Positions 35,236-47,159 of a stretch of 64,000 nt of DNA are shown here, in pieces (the first letter of the stretch is position 1; every line of letters starts with the position of its first letter). The notes under the pieces were generated by a model. The model did not search any database and was not told where the DNA came from. It worked only from the letters and a program-made list of their open reading frames with translations. This DNA is from Adiantum capillus-veneris (Eukaryota > Streptophyta > Polypodiopsida > Polypodiales > Pteridaceae), in contig CM043942.1 in NCBI GenBank assembly GCA_014529385.2, forward strand, positions 27,512,469-27,576,468. The letters are read 5' to 3'. The position numbers and the translations under genes were made by a program.

Positions 35236-35920
35236 TGCGCTCTAATTGTCATTGTAGATGATTTTGGTAGTAGTGTGTTTTCCAACACCCAAATCATCCA
35301 TAATGTGTTTGAGCCATACACACTCAATTGTAGCTCTATACTCAGCCTCACAATTGGAAGTGGCCACGGTAGGTTGCCAACAAGCATGAAACAAAAACCA
35401 CTCATGGACACTCGTGTGTCAAAACAACCAGCCCAATTTGAGTCCAAAAAAGCATGTATATATGGAGGCAATGATCCCCCCTTGAGATAAAACAATCCAA
35501 GATGTGACGTGCCACTCAAGTAGTAAAAGATCCCCTTGACATCATGCCAATGCTTAGACCCTGGGCTATGCATAAATCTGCTGACCTGTGAGATTGCAAA
35601 CTGAATATCTAGCCTTGTGTTGCATACATAGATAAGGCATCTAGTAATAGTTTGGTAAAGAGTGACATCGAAAAGATCAACAACATCTTGAAGACTCAAT
35701 TTTAAACATTTTTCCATGGGAGTGGCAATAGGTTTGCAATCCTCAAGCCCAAACTTATATAATAATGTCTGTATGTAACTTGTCTAACACAAGGAAATAC
35801 CACCGTCAGACTTCTTAAAATTTATGCCAAGTAATGATGGACCAACCCCAAATCTTTCATCTTGAAATTAGCATTCAAGTTAGCCTCATTCAGACTAGTG
35901 ATCGGAAAATCATCCACATA
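35196..35920 (-). pseudogene. copia-B reverse transcriptase end and RNase H
   Basis: The YVDD catalytic box of the reverse transcriptase reads LYVDDFPI at 35909-35920 (minus strand). Downstream, the frame 35717-35196 has YQTITRCLIYVCNTRLDIQFA and VSRFMHSPGSKHWHDVKGI, the copia region joining RT to RNase H, then FLDSNWAGCFDTRVSMSGFC, the RNase H start. Frameshifts separate these parts from each other and from the C-terminus. Confidence 0.85.
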
Positions 35921-36076
35921 TAGAACAACAATGAGAAGTACATCACTCCCACGATTCACATACAAAGTGTTTTATGTATTACAAAAGCCCCATTTTACCA
36001 AATGAGTGTCATCTTTCTCATACCAAGCACGAGGATATTACTTCAACTCATATAAAGCTTTCGTACATTTTCACAC

Positions 36077-36622
36077 TTAATCATCTTGTCCTTTCTTGAC
36101 AAAACCACGAGGCTGCATTACATAAACTTCCTCAAATATGTTACCATTCAAGAAAGAAATAACAATGTTTGATTGATGTACATCCCAACCAAAATGAGCT
36201 ATCAATGCGCATAGAAAATGCACAGTAGTCATACAACAAGTGGGAGAAAAAGTCTCTTCATAATCTATTCCTCTTTGTTGTACATAACCCTTTGCAACAA
36301 GTTGAGACTTATAGTGATCAATCTCACCATCCGGCTTGCGTTTCAACTTGTAAACCCACTTTGTACCAATGGCCCTTTTGCCATGAGGAAAATCACATAA
36401 AGTCCATGTTTCATTTTCTATAAGTGAATCATATTTTGATTGCATGGCAGCCAACCAATTTTTTGAATGTTGTGCTTCATCAAAAGACAGAGATTTCTCA
36501 ACATCACATAAATTGTAAACAACCAAATCATAGAAAGCTGATGTATAAGATGCATGGCAAGAACCTAAACGAGTGCAACTAGACAAAGGTGCATCCAATT
36601 TATTGTCACTCAAAGTATGCAC
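36077..36622 (-). pseudogene. copia-B reverse transcriptase N-terminal half
   Basis: 181 codons of the RVT_2 type: SFDEAQHSKNWLAAMQSKYDSLIENETWTL, then [41 protein letters not shown] and a degraded V-x-Q-x-D-V-x-x-A-F-L-N-G box (DVHQSNIVISFLNG). The Asp in the usual QLDVKxAFLNG box is altered. It copies element RNA into DNA in an intact copia; here it is a fragment. Confidence 0.9.
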
Positions 36623-37400
36623 CAGTCATTTCTGCATACCTCTAGCCTGCTCATTCTCAGACCTTTCCTCAAGTACATCATGTACATCTGCATCAAAAAT
36701 TGGGTGTTTGTGGCACCAAAGCATAACCCAAACACCCAAACATGCATGTGATCAATAGATGGCTTTCTATCATGCCATGCTTCATATGGAGTCAAAGACT
36801 GTGAAGCTTTTATAGGACATATGTTAAGTACATAAGTAGCACACATGATGGCCTCAAGACAAAATGAAGGCGGAAAAGCTTGACTTTTGACCATATATCG
36901 TGCCATCTTCGTAAAGTGACCTATTTTTCCTCTCAGCAACACCGTTTTGTTGAGGTGTATACAGCACTATACATTGGTGTTTTATCCCACGACAAGCCAA
37001 AAATGCATTAAAACCATGAGACATATCCCCCCCTCAATCAAATCGGAGGGTGCCCATAGTACATTTAAAGAAATTTTCAGCCATAGCTAAGAATTTCTTG
37101 AAGCACAAAAACACTTCAAACTTGGCTTTAAGTGGATATACTCATGGGTGCCTGGAGTAATTATCAGTGGAAGTCACAAAGTATAGGTAATTGCCCAAGG
37201 ACGGAGTTTGCATGGGCCCACAAACATCACTATGTACAAGTTGCAACCTACATGTAGCCCTAACTGAACCATCCTTTGGAAACTTTGAATGTTCCATCTT
37301 ACCCAAAATACAACCTTCAAAAACATACTCAATAGGTGCTTCAAGAGGCGGCAGATAAGTAGCCATGTTAGATTTCTACAAACTCAACAAATTGGCAAAA
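36610..37400 (-). pseudogene. copia-B integrase
   Basis: Minus-strand frames carry LQLVHSDVCGPM (first catalytic Asp), LYFVTSTDNYSRHP, LRFD-stop-GGDM (second Asp region) and YTPQQNGVAERKN (third catalytic region, near 36960-36920). This is the copia integrase core. A stop directly after the second Asp and several frameshifts inactivate it. Confidence 0.85.
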
Positions 37401-37596
37401 TTCAGATGCCCAAAACATGCATGCCAAAGTTTTTCATCTTAAATAGCCTTAGCATCGAGAACTTCATTTGCAAAATTCTTCCCACACTTGTCATACAAAG
37501 TGATCATATACAATCCATGGTATAAAATTTATGATGGAACAATCTTAAATCAACAAATTTTGAGATCATGAACTGCACATCTGTCGTCCACAAATT

Positions 37597-38148
37597 TCAC
37601 ACAACAAGACCAAGTCTTGCAAATGCAGATATAGACAAAAATTTCTTCTTGATCCCATGTGCATAAAGTGCATCAACAAGTGTGAAAGAACTGCCATTTG
37701 TAGCAGTCAACACAATCTTTTCAGTTCCCTTGACCGGATAAGAGGCATTGTTGGCACAAGTGACTAAATTACCATGAGGGACATCCTCAAGAGAGGTAAA
37801 CAAGTCACGATGAGAGGTAATGTTCTTTGTAGCACCACTGTCAAAGTACCACACGTGAGCATCTGCAGCAACTAACATACGTGCATTATGGATAGAAAGA
37901 TCATAAGTGCACTTTGCACTAAAAGCCCATTCTACATGAACATCGGCATCACAATCTCCTTTCACTGAAGACTCAACAATACCTACACTTGTAGTGGAAC
38001 CAGTCTCTTTTGCCTTCAATTTTGGACACTGGTTGATCAAGTGATTACAATAATGGCAACACATCTTCTTTTTTTCCTTTTCACTAAAATTCCCAAACAA
38101 GGTGTTACCAGCAAAAGCATTGGAAACAGGTGATTTTACACTTGCCAA
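37597..38148 (-). pseudogene. copia-B zinc knuckle, protease and pre-integrase region
   Basis: 184 codons: a shortened knuckle (CHYCNHLINQC, missing the His spacing), then the aspartic protease with intact active site in HVWYFDSGATKNITSHRDLF, followed by GNLVTCANNASYPVKGTEKI and ALYAHGIKKKFLSISAFARLG. Order and spacing are standard for Ty1/copia. Confidence 0.9.
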
Positions 38149-38422
38149 AGAACCATGGGAAGTGGATACATTGCTATTACCACCTTTTTCTTGAGCAGCA
38201 ATAAAAGATTGTTCAATTGCATGTTGTTTAGCCCTATTTTTTCTTGAAATTGAATCTTACAACAACAATGTGCATAATGCATCAAACTTGATAACTTTAG
38301 GATCTCCTTGGGTCATAAGTCTCCAAGTACTAGCAAAAGTCTGGTAAGAGTGTAGCAACACATCAAGAACTTTCTGCACAAGAACACTCTAAAAAATGAC
38401 TTTGCTTGCAAAAATAAGTTTC

Positions 38423-38900
38423 TCATTTATATCCTTGATACCAGTACAACAAGGAAAGTGCCCATTTCATCTTCCTCATGCATAATCTTTGATCCAAGAT
38501 CTTTACATAGCAATGCAATTTTAGCCTCATTGCAACTTGCATAATGAGCAGCCAGAATATCCCAAGCCTGTTTTGCAAATCTTGGTGAGCGAATGTAGGG
38601 GTAATAGTGCATTTCACAAACAATGCAATCAATGCATGATCCTGTGCAACCTTAGGAAAAAAAAACTCTAGCAGCAGCAACCCTGCCAACCACCAAAATC
38701 TGCAACATCCTCAACATCGCCTACATCCTCATAGCCAGGACGTACATCAGTGCCTGCACAACATTTTAAATTCCATTTGACACATAGGATAATTTTCCCC
38801 ATCCAATTTATCAAATTAGCAACCAACATCTTGAACACATATTTGTTGTTGTCAACCATGTCAAATGTTTGCACCTGATGTGAAAACTACCCAAAAAGAG
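38423..38900 (-). pseudogene. copia-B gag remnant
   Basis: Frames on the minus strand include SPRFAKQAWDILAAHYASCNEAKIALLCKDLGSKIMHEED, the central helix region of the copia gag (UBN2 type: AW-x-x-L-x-x-x-Y ... L-x-x-x-L-x-x-x-KM-x-E). Upstream pieces near 38874-38668 are in other frames because of indels. Confidence 0.75.
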
Positions 38901-39210
38901 GAGAAATGAAGTGGGACGACCAACAGATGCTATATTACACAACCCGTAGAAGATTGTAAGGGACCTATTATGCAAAAAAAAGAAGTGACAAAAATTTTGC
39001 ACAAAATGACAAAATTACTTGTGCAGTAAGTGCCTATAGTAGAAACGGAGGCTGAAATGAGCCCAAATGAAAAATCTAAGCAGATCATGCTCTACGAGCC
39101 CCCTTGAAGTATTTATTGACCTGATGACACTCACTAAAGCTCATTGAAATCGAAGAAAGTGAGCGAGTGTGTGTTGGCAATGCTGGCGACGAATCTCGGG
39201 AGGACACAAC

Positions 39211-39226
39211 CTACTCTGATACAAAT
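39211..39226 (-). promoter_or_regulatory. copia-B primer-binding site
   Basis: On the minus strand, ATTTGTATCAGAGTAG directly follows the LTR end (CCTATTTCCAACA). It matches the tRNA-iMet-type TGGTATCAGAG copia site with small changes. Confidence 0.75.
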
Positions 39227-39443
39227 TGTTGGAAATAGGGTTGCAGGGAAACACACACAACTTGGAGAAGAAGAAGGAAGCTCAAGGAACACAACAGAGA
39301 GTGTATTACTTAGTGTGCAATGGAAATATTAGATAGCCCTAGAGTGGTATATATACAATGCATGGGGAAAAAACTTCCTAGTGAGGGAAAAAATGCCCCG
39401 GTGGTCCTAAGTGTGTTCACACACATCACTATTACATGTATAT

Positions 39444-39465
39444 GGGTGGATGCATGAATAGGTGG
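39444..39465 (+). repeat. left terminal inverted repeat of the DNA transposon
   Basis: Starts GGGTGGATGCATGAATAGG. Contains the small palindrome ATGCAT. An ACTGGTAC motif follows at about 39498. Confidence 0.9.
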
Positions 39466-39593
39466 ACCAAAAACCTTGTCCCAGACAGAGGTTTTATAAC
39501 TGGTACATAAAACCATCTATATTATTTCAATTCAATATATTCTTTTGAACAGCTTTTTAATTAAATATAGAATTTCCACAACTTTTTGTTAAA

Positions 39594-39735
39594 TATAGAA
39601 GACGGCTCTGTACCTCTTAACTATGCACGTCAGCTAGCTCTTTACACCACTACTATTTCCATGTCTCTTTTTCAAATATAGAAGATGGCTCTGTAGCTTT
39701 AACTATGCATGTCAGCCAGCTCTTTGTCTTCCCGC
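39594..39735 (+). repeat. direct repeat upstream of the transposase gene
   Basis: Two copies of about 55 bp (ATATAGAAGACGGCTCTG...CTATGCACGTCAGCTAGCTCTTT and ATATAGAAGATGGCTCTG...CTATGCATGTCAGCCAGCTCTTT). They lie where the promoter would be. A second short repeat, TGTAGGCCTATCAC, occurs near 39797 and 39846. Confidence 0.75.
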
Positions 39736-39883
39736 TCTCTCGTTTTCCTGTCTCTCTCTAACTCTCTATGTAGGAGCACAGATTGCTGTTTTACTTTGTA
39801 GGCCTATCACACATCTATTGCTGTCATATACTGCTCTTTCTCTCTGTAGGCCTATCACCTCGCTCAATATCTCCATCTCTAGC

Positions 39884-42800
39884 ATGGAGCAAGAATCTCA
39901 CACTGTATGTGACTGCTTTCAGCCTCACCGTGAACTGTGTGCTAGGTATGTTGTTGATGCGGTCAAGGAATATTATGCTAGGAGAAAGAGGGATCAGTGT
40001 TCTAAGAACAAGCTTGAGCAGGTAGCACGTGAGGAAGATAATGATCAAAATGGTGCTGATGATGCAAAGCGTCAAATACTTTGCAATGACCTTGTTATGC
40101 TCTTCAATCGGCGTACAAAGGCCCTCGATGTTGCATCACGCTCAGATATTTTGTGCAAGTTTGTCAATCATCCTTTTCTTGGAGACCTTGAAATGCCCAG
40201 GGCACAAAAAACCTTCGTTGAAGCCATACGCAACACAATAGATGCAATCAATTTACCCAAGAGCGGACAGGAGCTCTTTCTTAAAAGGTTCATCACCACA
40301 ATGCTTATGAATGTTGAGTGTACATCTACCTCAAAAGAATGTTTCAGCTGCATCTAAGTTGCTAAATTTTCACAAGAGGAACCTCATAGCTACAAAGAAT
40401 CGGTTGAGGGCAGCAGATGATAGCAATTTTCCAATCTCTTTGTGAGCTCGACAGCCCATGGATCGTGGTTTCATAACACCTGATGAGAAAGAATTGATCT
40501 TCTCTTTTTGGATGTCTAACACTCGTGTTTCACCCAATAATAAGGATGTGTGCAGAAAGCGTATTGGAAGAAATTCATATGTCAAACATCCGGTGCATCT
40601 TCTTGAACAATATCAGGTAATAACTTGCTTCACTATATCCATTTTTGTTTTCTAATATTTGCATTCATGACCTATATTCAGTATTATTGGGTTGATAAGA
40701 GTAGATATGAAATCGGATATGAAGGAAGTTATAAATGGAAATAAGGGGAATTTGTATTTGGTCCTAGACTAAGAGTAGATAAATATTGGATGTGAAGGAG
40801 AATATAAATGGAAACATAGTCTTTATCATACGCGTATGTTTGCTGAAACATATGTTTGCAGACGCATACTTTCACACGCGTATGATATGTATAAACTGGT
40901 TAGGTAAAAAATTGGTTTACATAACCAGTAAAAAACTTTTAGCACTTATTTCTCACTGGTATACATCGTGGTTAAGTGTTCACATGTACTGGTCAAGTGT
41001 TCACATGTACTGTTTGTCATGTTAGATAGGTAAAAAAGATATCGGTTTGAAAGGAAAATACTGGTTTACATATCCAGTAATTTTTTTTTAACAATTATTT
41101 CTCACTGGTATACATTGTGGTTAAGTGCTCACATGTACTGGTTAGGTAAATAACATACCGGGTTTAAATGAAAAGACTGGTTTACACAGCATTCAAAAAA
41201 TTTGAACTGGTTGACACTTATATACCACTGGTACGTACCAAGGACATGTGTTCATTTTTTTAAACACTTATTTCTCACTGGTATACATCGTGGTTAAGTG
41301 CTCACATGTACTGGTTAGGTAAATAACATACCGGTTTTAAATGAAGAAACTGGTTTACATCAACAGTAAGAACATTTGAACTAGTTGACACTTATATACC
41401 ACTGGTACGTACCAAGGACATGTGTTCATTTTTTTTAACACTTATTTCACACTGGTATACATCGTGGTTAAGTGCTCACATGTATTGGTTATGTAAATAA
41501 CATACCGGTACGGTTTTAAATGAAAAGACTGGTCTACATCAGTAGTAAGAACATTTGAACTGGTTGACACTTATATACCACTGGTACGTACCAAGGACAT
41601 GTGTTCATTTTTTTTAACACTTATTTTTCACTGGTATACATCGTGGTTAAGTGCTCACATGTACTGGTTAGGTAAATAACATACCGGTTTTAAATGAAAA
41701 GACTGGTTTATATCAGAAGTAAGAACATTTGAGCTGGTTGACACTTATATACCATTGGTACGTACCAAGGGCATGTGTTCATTTTTTTTAGCACTTATTT
41801 CTCATTGGTATACATCGTGGTTAAGTGCTCACATGTACTGGTTAGGTAAATAACATACCGATTTTAAATGAAAAGACTGGTTTATATCAGCAGTAAGAAC
41901 ATTTGAGCTGGTTGACACTTATATACCACTGGTACGTACCAAGGGCATGTGTTCATTTTTTTTAGCACTTATTTCTCATTGGTATACATCGTGGTTAAGT
42001 GCTCACATGTACTGGTTAGGTAAATAATATACCGATTTTAAATGAAAAGACTGGCTTACATCAGCAGTAAGAACATTTGAACTGGTTGACACTTATATAC
42101 CACTGGTACGTACCAAGGACATGTGTTCATATGTACTAGTTTGCCTAACCAATTAAGTGAAAAAACATACTGGTTTGAAATAAAAATATTGGTTTATAGT
42201 AATGTAACAGTTTTCTTCAAAGATAATAAAAACTTGCAGTTTTCTTCAATGTTCTTTAACCATATATGTCTTTCATTCTAGGTGGAGCTCTTTCTCAACT
42301 TCAAAGAACAATACCCTGAAATTGTAATAAGGCAGCGTGCGTTTGAGTACATGAAGCCATATTTTGTGCGAAAATTGAGAGACCGATATACTTGCTGCTG
42401 CATTTCACATGTTCAAATTTCCTTCCTAAAGGATGCCATAAATCACATGCGAAGTTTTGTATTTGGTCTGCATGGAAAAGCTTGCCAATGTCAATGCAAC
42501 ATATGCAAAGACAATGGTGGATGCAAGGCACCAAAAAACCCTATCAAGAGTGTAACATCCTTATTGGACTCTATACTGTGTCCAAAATCAGATACGTCCA
42601 CCTTCCATGCCCTTGCCTACTTGAGTGGTCAATGTAAAAGGTGTGGCCCGGATAAGTTAGATTTTTGTGCTGCAGAGGCTGCATTTATTGCTAAAAAGAT
42701 TGTGGTAAAGATTTTTGAGGACCCAGAAGTAGGAACTGCGCGTGACGGTCATAAGAAGAAAAGGAAAGTCTTGTCGCATAAGGAAATATCATGCTAGGAT

Positions 42801-44378
42801 CTCTCAGTCATGTTCAAAGACCATCTTAAGAAATACATAATGCATAATTTTGTGTATAGATGGCAAGCAGAACAATATGAGGAATGTATACAAAGCTTTC
42901 CAGAAGATGTTGTGTCCATTGTTGACTTTGCTGAAAATTATAGTTTCAAAGAACAAAATGAGATTCAGTCCATGCACTGGTATTCAAATCAAGTAACTAT
43001 TTTTGTGCACATAACATATTTCCGAATTGCAGGTAACGACATCACCCTAGATCAATATTATTTCTTTTGTATTAAGCTTCAATAATTTTTGTTTTTTATA
43101 TTATGCAGGTGACATCCACAAGACAATTCACTTCTTCATTTTAGATGACAAGCAGCATGACACACATTTTGTTCAACACTGTTTTCTGAAACATGTGGAA
43201 TGGCTAAAGCAATTTGGTCTAAACATAAGGCGTCATTGGGTATGGTCTAATGGAGCAGCTTCACAATTCAAAGCAAGAAGACCATTCTATTTCCTTGCCA
43301 GGTATACCATGTTCTAGCAAACATTATCTGAAGGTGGTTTTAATATAGAGACCTATAATATTGGCATTAAAGTTGTAATAAAATGCTTGTCTAACATCAG
43401 TAATATTATAACACGTGTTTTTTTTGGTAATTTTATCGTGCCAAGAGTATATTAATCTTCTTCTATCCATTGAATAAAATGCACATACAGTGTTTTTATG
43501 GGATGGAAAATGTCTTGGAACTTTTTTGGATCCGGCCATGGTAAGGGAGAACACGAGGGTGTGGGAGCAGTGATAAAAAGGTCTTTACCTCAATACCAAC
43601 TGCAGCCAAACTGCCCAAAGATAGATTGTGCTGCAGATGTTGTGGCATTATTGAGACGGACCTTGTTAGATGGTGCTACAGCCACCTATGCATCCCAGGC
43701 CCCTTATGTAAGCACGATTTTTTGGGTGATTGAATTGGGGGATGTCGAAAGGGGAAAAATTTGGGATGTGAAGGCTGTAAAAAATACCCGCTCAATGCAC
43801 TCAGTTTTTGCATATTCAGAGCATGATACAACTGCTTTGAGAACACGTTCACTGTCTTGTTTTTGTAGTGCATGTAAACAGGAAAAGTGGAGGAGATGTG
43901 TGAGCAAGTCACACGTTCCTTTCTGGACATACCTTATTTTGAAGCCTACAGAAGAAGGGGAAGACGATGACGACGAAATAAATGAGGATGCAGCGTATGA
44001 AGGACACTATGACATCCTCAGTCAAGCTCTTATTGTTGGTGATAATTTTGTTGTTCCCGCACCAAATGACAATGAAGTAAAGTGGATTTCTATATAGTGA
44101 AATGCACTGCAGCTATTCAGAAGTTTCATTCAAACGCTGAAGATGACTAGGGCAATATCATTGGGTGAGGATCCTATGCTATCAAAGGGTTTTACTATCG
44201 TACGATAAATGAGAAGACCTACGAGCTTTTGGACAAAAAGCCAGAGGTGTTCATATATTCACATCTTGTTCGGGCAATCAAAATCCCCATCATACCCCAT
44301 CCCAGCAACTCAAAACTATATACAATATCACTTGATGTCAGTGAGTCTATCTACAATAGTATGCCTTTTGAGTTGTAA
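39884..44378 (+). pseudogene. DDE-type transposase-like gene (unassigned family), spliced
   Basis: The likely start is ATG 39884 (MEQESHTVCDCFQPH). Exon 1 runs to about 40616 with one frameshift (about 40325-40340) and one TGA (40442). Intron 1 is 40617-42281 (GT...AG). Exon 2, 42282-43032, has FKEQYPEIVIRQRAFEYMKP, Cys-rich pairs and DFAENYSFKEQNEIQ, with a TAG at 42795. Intron 2 is 43033-43108. Exon 3, 43109-43301, has HFFILDDKQHDTHFV and WVWSNGAASQFK. Intron 3 is 43302-43490. Exon 4 has WNFFGSGHGKGEHEGVGAV and a Cys/Trp tail, then a frameshift near 44086 and a C-terminal domain to TAA 44378. Similar motif series occur in uncharacterised animal and other eukaryotic proteins. I infer catalytic acids at DFAEN, the SDG position (Asn here) and HGKGxx[DE]G. 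Inactive copy. Confidence 0.7.
40930..42135 (+). repeat. tandem array of about 174-bp units inside transposase intron 1
   Basis: GTATACATCGTGG recurs at 40959, 41108, 41281, 41455, 41634, 41808 and 41982, giving spacings of 149, 173, 174, 179, 174 and 174 bp. Each unit contains CACTGGTATAC, CACATGTACTGGTTAGG, CATACCGGTTTTAAATG, ACTGGTTTACATCAG and the 12-bp palindrome TGGTACGTACCA. Confidence 0.95.
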
Positions 44379-44494
44379 CCATCTTAAGAAATACATAATG
44401 CATAATTTTGTGTATATTTGCCTTTAACTGTAAACTGAACTGTGTTTGAAACGAGTCACTTCTCAATATCATACCAGTATCATACAAGTCCCTC

Positions 44495-44574
<80 letters not shown>

Positions 44575-44644
44575 TTTGTCACTTCTCAGTATCATACCAG
44601 TATCATACCAGTCACTCCTCAGTATCATACCGGTATCATACAAG

Positions 44645-44743
<99 letters not shown>

Positions 44744-45013
44744 GTGCTTATAGAGAAAACTTACACAACACCCCACCTACAACCATTGAAGTGTTTTCTT
44801 GCTGCCACCACAGGTCTCTCTCTGTCTTTGTCACTTCTCAGTATCATACGGGTATCATACCAGTCACTCCTCAGTATCATACCGGTATCATACAATTCCC
44901 TCTCCCTCTCCCCCTCCCCCCTCTGTGTGTGTGTGTGTGTGTGTCACTTCTCAGTATCATATCGGTATCATACCAGTCACTTCACAGTATCATACCGTCA
45001 CTTCTCAGTATCA

Positions 45014-45073
<60 letters not shown>

Positions 45074-45178
45074 ATGTCACTTCTTAGTATCATACCGGTC
45101 ACTTCTCAGTATCATACCAGTATCATACCAGTCACTTCAAAGTATCATACCGGTATCATATCAGTCACTTCTCAGTAG

Positions 45179-45241
<63 letters not shown>

Positions 45242-45325
45242 TGTCACTTCTCAATATCATACCGATCACTTCTCAATATCATACCGGTATCATCCGTGTC
45301 ACTGCCCAGTATCATACCGGTATCA

Positions 45326-45408
<83 letters not shown>

Positions 45409-45410
45409 TT
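44379..45410 (+). repeat. intergenic block of ATCATACCGGTATCATA repeats and microsatellites
   Basis: Between the two convergent genes, CAGTATCATACCGGTATCATACC-like units alternate with (GT)n at 44492-44573 and (CT)n at 44647-44738, 45015-45074, 45182-45239 and 45328-45405. Long Ser-Leu frames here are artefacts. The first 38 bases (44379-44416) duplicate transposase exon 2 sequence at 42821-42858. Confidence 0.9.
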
Positions 45411-45569
45411 TATTTGCAAGATACTTCAAATATAGAATACAACGTATTTCCGTGCAACTTGCTTGTAAATGTATTATACATGAATTCTGTTACATTGATT
45501 GACAAGAAGGCTGAGTAATTCTCCATTTACATCCATCGACAAAAAAAATACATCGACAAAAGTCGGGCC

Positions 45570-45908
45570 TTACCCAAAACTGTGTATCCCCTTCAACAAC
45601 ATACCGCATTTCTGGCCAGTAGGGCAATTCTTCACCATATTTTCCATCAAATTTCTTGAGCAGTAATCCATAAGGTCCAAAATGAGAACCCTACGCTGGA
45701 CGCTCAACGGAGGTGGTGGCCTTGGCCATATTAGTGGGATTCTTTTAATTAGTCTATACCATAGAGGAAACACGAGCACTGCAGGAGACAACACGCAATT
45801 CCATATTGCACGAATGTCAGCCCTGTCATTCTGCTTGTCAGCCCTGAACCTATCTGCAAGGTGCCATTCTTCAACTGAAAACATATCTGCAGATGCAAAA
45901 TTACACAA
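45570..45908 (-). CDS. unrecognised ORF in the DNA transposon, possible last exon
   Basis: 113 codons on the minus strand: FSVEEWHLADRFRADKQND ... VQRRVLILDLMDYCSRNL. A good splice acceptor (TGCAGATATGTTTTCAG) precedes EEWHL, so it may be a 3' exon of the convergent gene or a separate gene. RRVLILDLMDY faintly recalls the RRILILDSM-type strand of Ulp1-like cysteine proteases, which some plant transposons carry. No catalytic His-Trp is visible, so this is only a suggestion. Confidence 0.3.
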   Translation of the reverse strand: MCNFASADMFSVEEWHLADRFRADKQNDRADIRAIWNCVLSPAVLVFPLWYRLIKRIPLIWPRPPPPLSVQRRVLILDLMDYCSRNLMENMVKNCPTGQKCGMLLKGIHSFG

Positions 45909-46732
45909 GACTCAAATTTAAATATGCAATTAGGACATATCTACAGATTGAAATCATACAATAAAAATACACAATGTTCAAAAATTAGGCACAAGATGAA
46001 AGAGACGTCGAATGGGAAAGAAAGTTATATTAATTTCATAAGTGGTTACATAAAAAGAAACATAGGGGGGGCAAAGTATAATCTTTGGGTTTAGGGTTAG
46101 AACTTGTGCCGGTATGCTGCATCTCCTTAGTGTCTTCTATGTCCATCTCCTCTTCTGGCTGCCCCTAGGTCTCTTCCTCTTCCTTGCTTTTTTGCTCCAT
46201 TTCAGGCTTCTCATCTCCAGTCTTCTCAATTTTTTTTCTTTTTGCCTTTCTTATATGCTAAGCAAGGATCTCCTCGGGACTTCCCTCTAGCCTGACATCT
46301 ACACGACCATCAGCTTTATCTAAAAGCTGTGCAGCAAAAGATCACTTATTAGAGCCTTAATCAATGAAAAAACTTACTCTTGCCACGTTGGCCTCGTTTT
46401 CTCGGGGTCTTTGATCTTGTCACCCACACGCCAGCGTCTAGCAACACATCGTCTTCTTCATTCTGGGTTTTCCCTTCAGCACTAGTCGTAGTCTGCTCCT
46501 TTACCTCAAAGTTTTGTTCTTCTTCTGTTTTTTTCGAAACAGGTTTCTCAGCATTACCAGGGACACTTTCATCAAGCAAAACCTCAAACATGTGTCTTGT
46601 ATGCAGGCGTCACTGCATCGTTCCCTATGTCTTTACCGGCAGTAGTTCTGAAGCAGCTTGACTCTGAAAAAACATCAAAGAAGAAAAAAATCAACCACTT
46701 GAAAAAACATCAGAGAAGACAAAAATCAACCA

Positions 46733-47125
46733 CCTGATTACCCATTGAAACAATTTTCTCACCTGTTTTTGGGCATGGTTCAACTGGCTTCTTCTTTAGA
46801 AGGGATTGGTCTTCTGTAGAAATAACTCCGGGGCAATCCTTAAGCATGCACTTTCCTTTCTCAGCCAAGTGAGCATAGCAGAATGCGTGGTATGCATGTG
46901 AACAAGGCAATAGAACAACATGGCTTGAGCGATTATGATCATGAATTTTTACACCACAAGCATTGCACACATCAATGAGAACAACACTATGTCCAGGAGC
47001 TAAAACTCGTGCAGGCAAGACTATGGTTTCAGGTAGCATTGGTTGACTAATCATGTTTGTCACAAACGTGACACAGAGACCATAGGTTTCCTCATGCTCC
47101 AAGCATTTGGATAATTCTTCCTGTA
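46733..47125 (-). pseudogene. RING-like exon of the second transposon gene
   Basis: The open exon of about 130 codons begins after acceptor CTACAG at EELSKCLEHEETYG. Zinc ligands in order: CNAC, then LPCSHAYHAFC, then CMLKDC. The final Cys pair is spaced by four rather than two residues, and the loop between pairs is short, so it is a variant RING or related treble-clef finger. The donor is CAG/GTGGTT near 46735. RING proteins often act as E3 ligases; here DNA or transposase binding is equally possible. Confidence 0.55.
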
Positions 47126-47159
47126 GGCAAGAGACCTCTGTTATCAGACAATGTCAAAC

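Noticed and set aside
40930-42135. CRISPR-like array
   Set aside because: Regular repeats, but there are no unique spacers; the units are head-to-tail 174-bp tandem repeats in a eukaryotic intron.
44446-45518. Overlapping open frames of 200-240 residues rich in Val-Cys and Ser-Leu
   Set aside because: They are translations of GT and CT microsatellites plus the ATACCGGTAT repeat units; no start context or motif.
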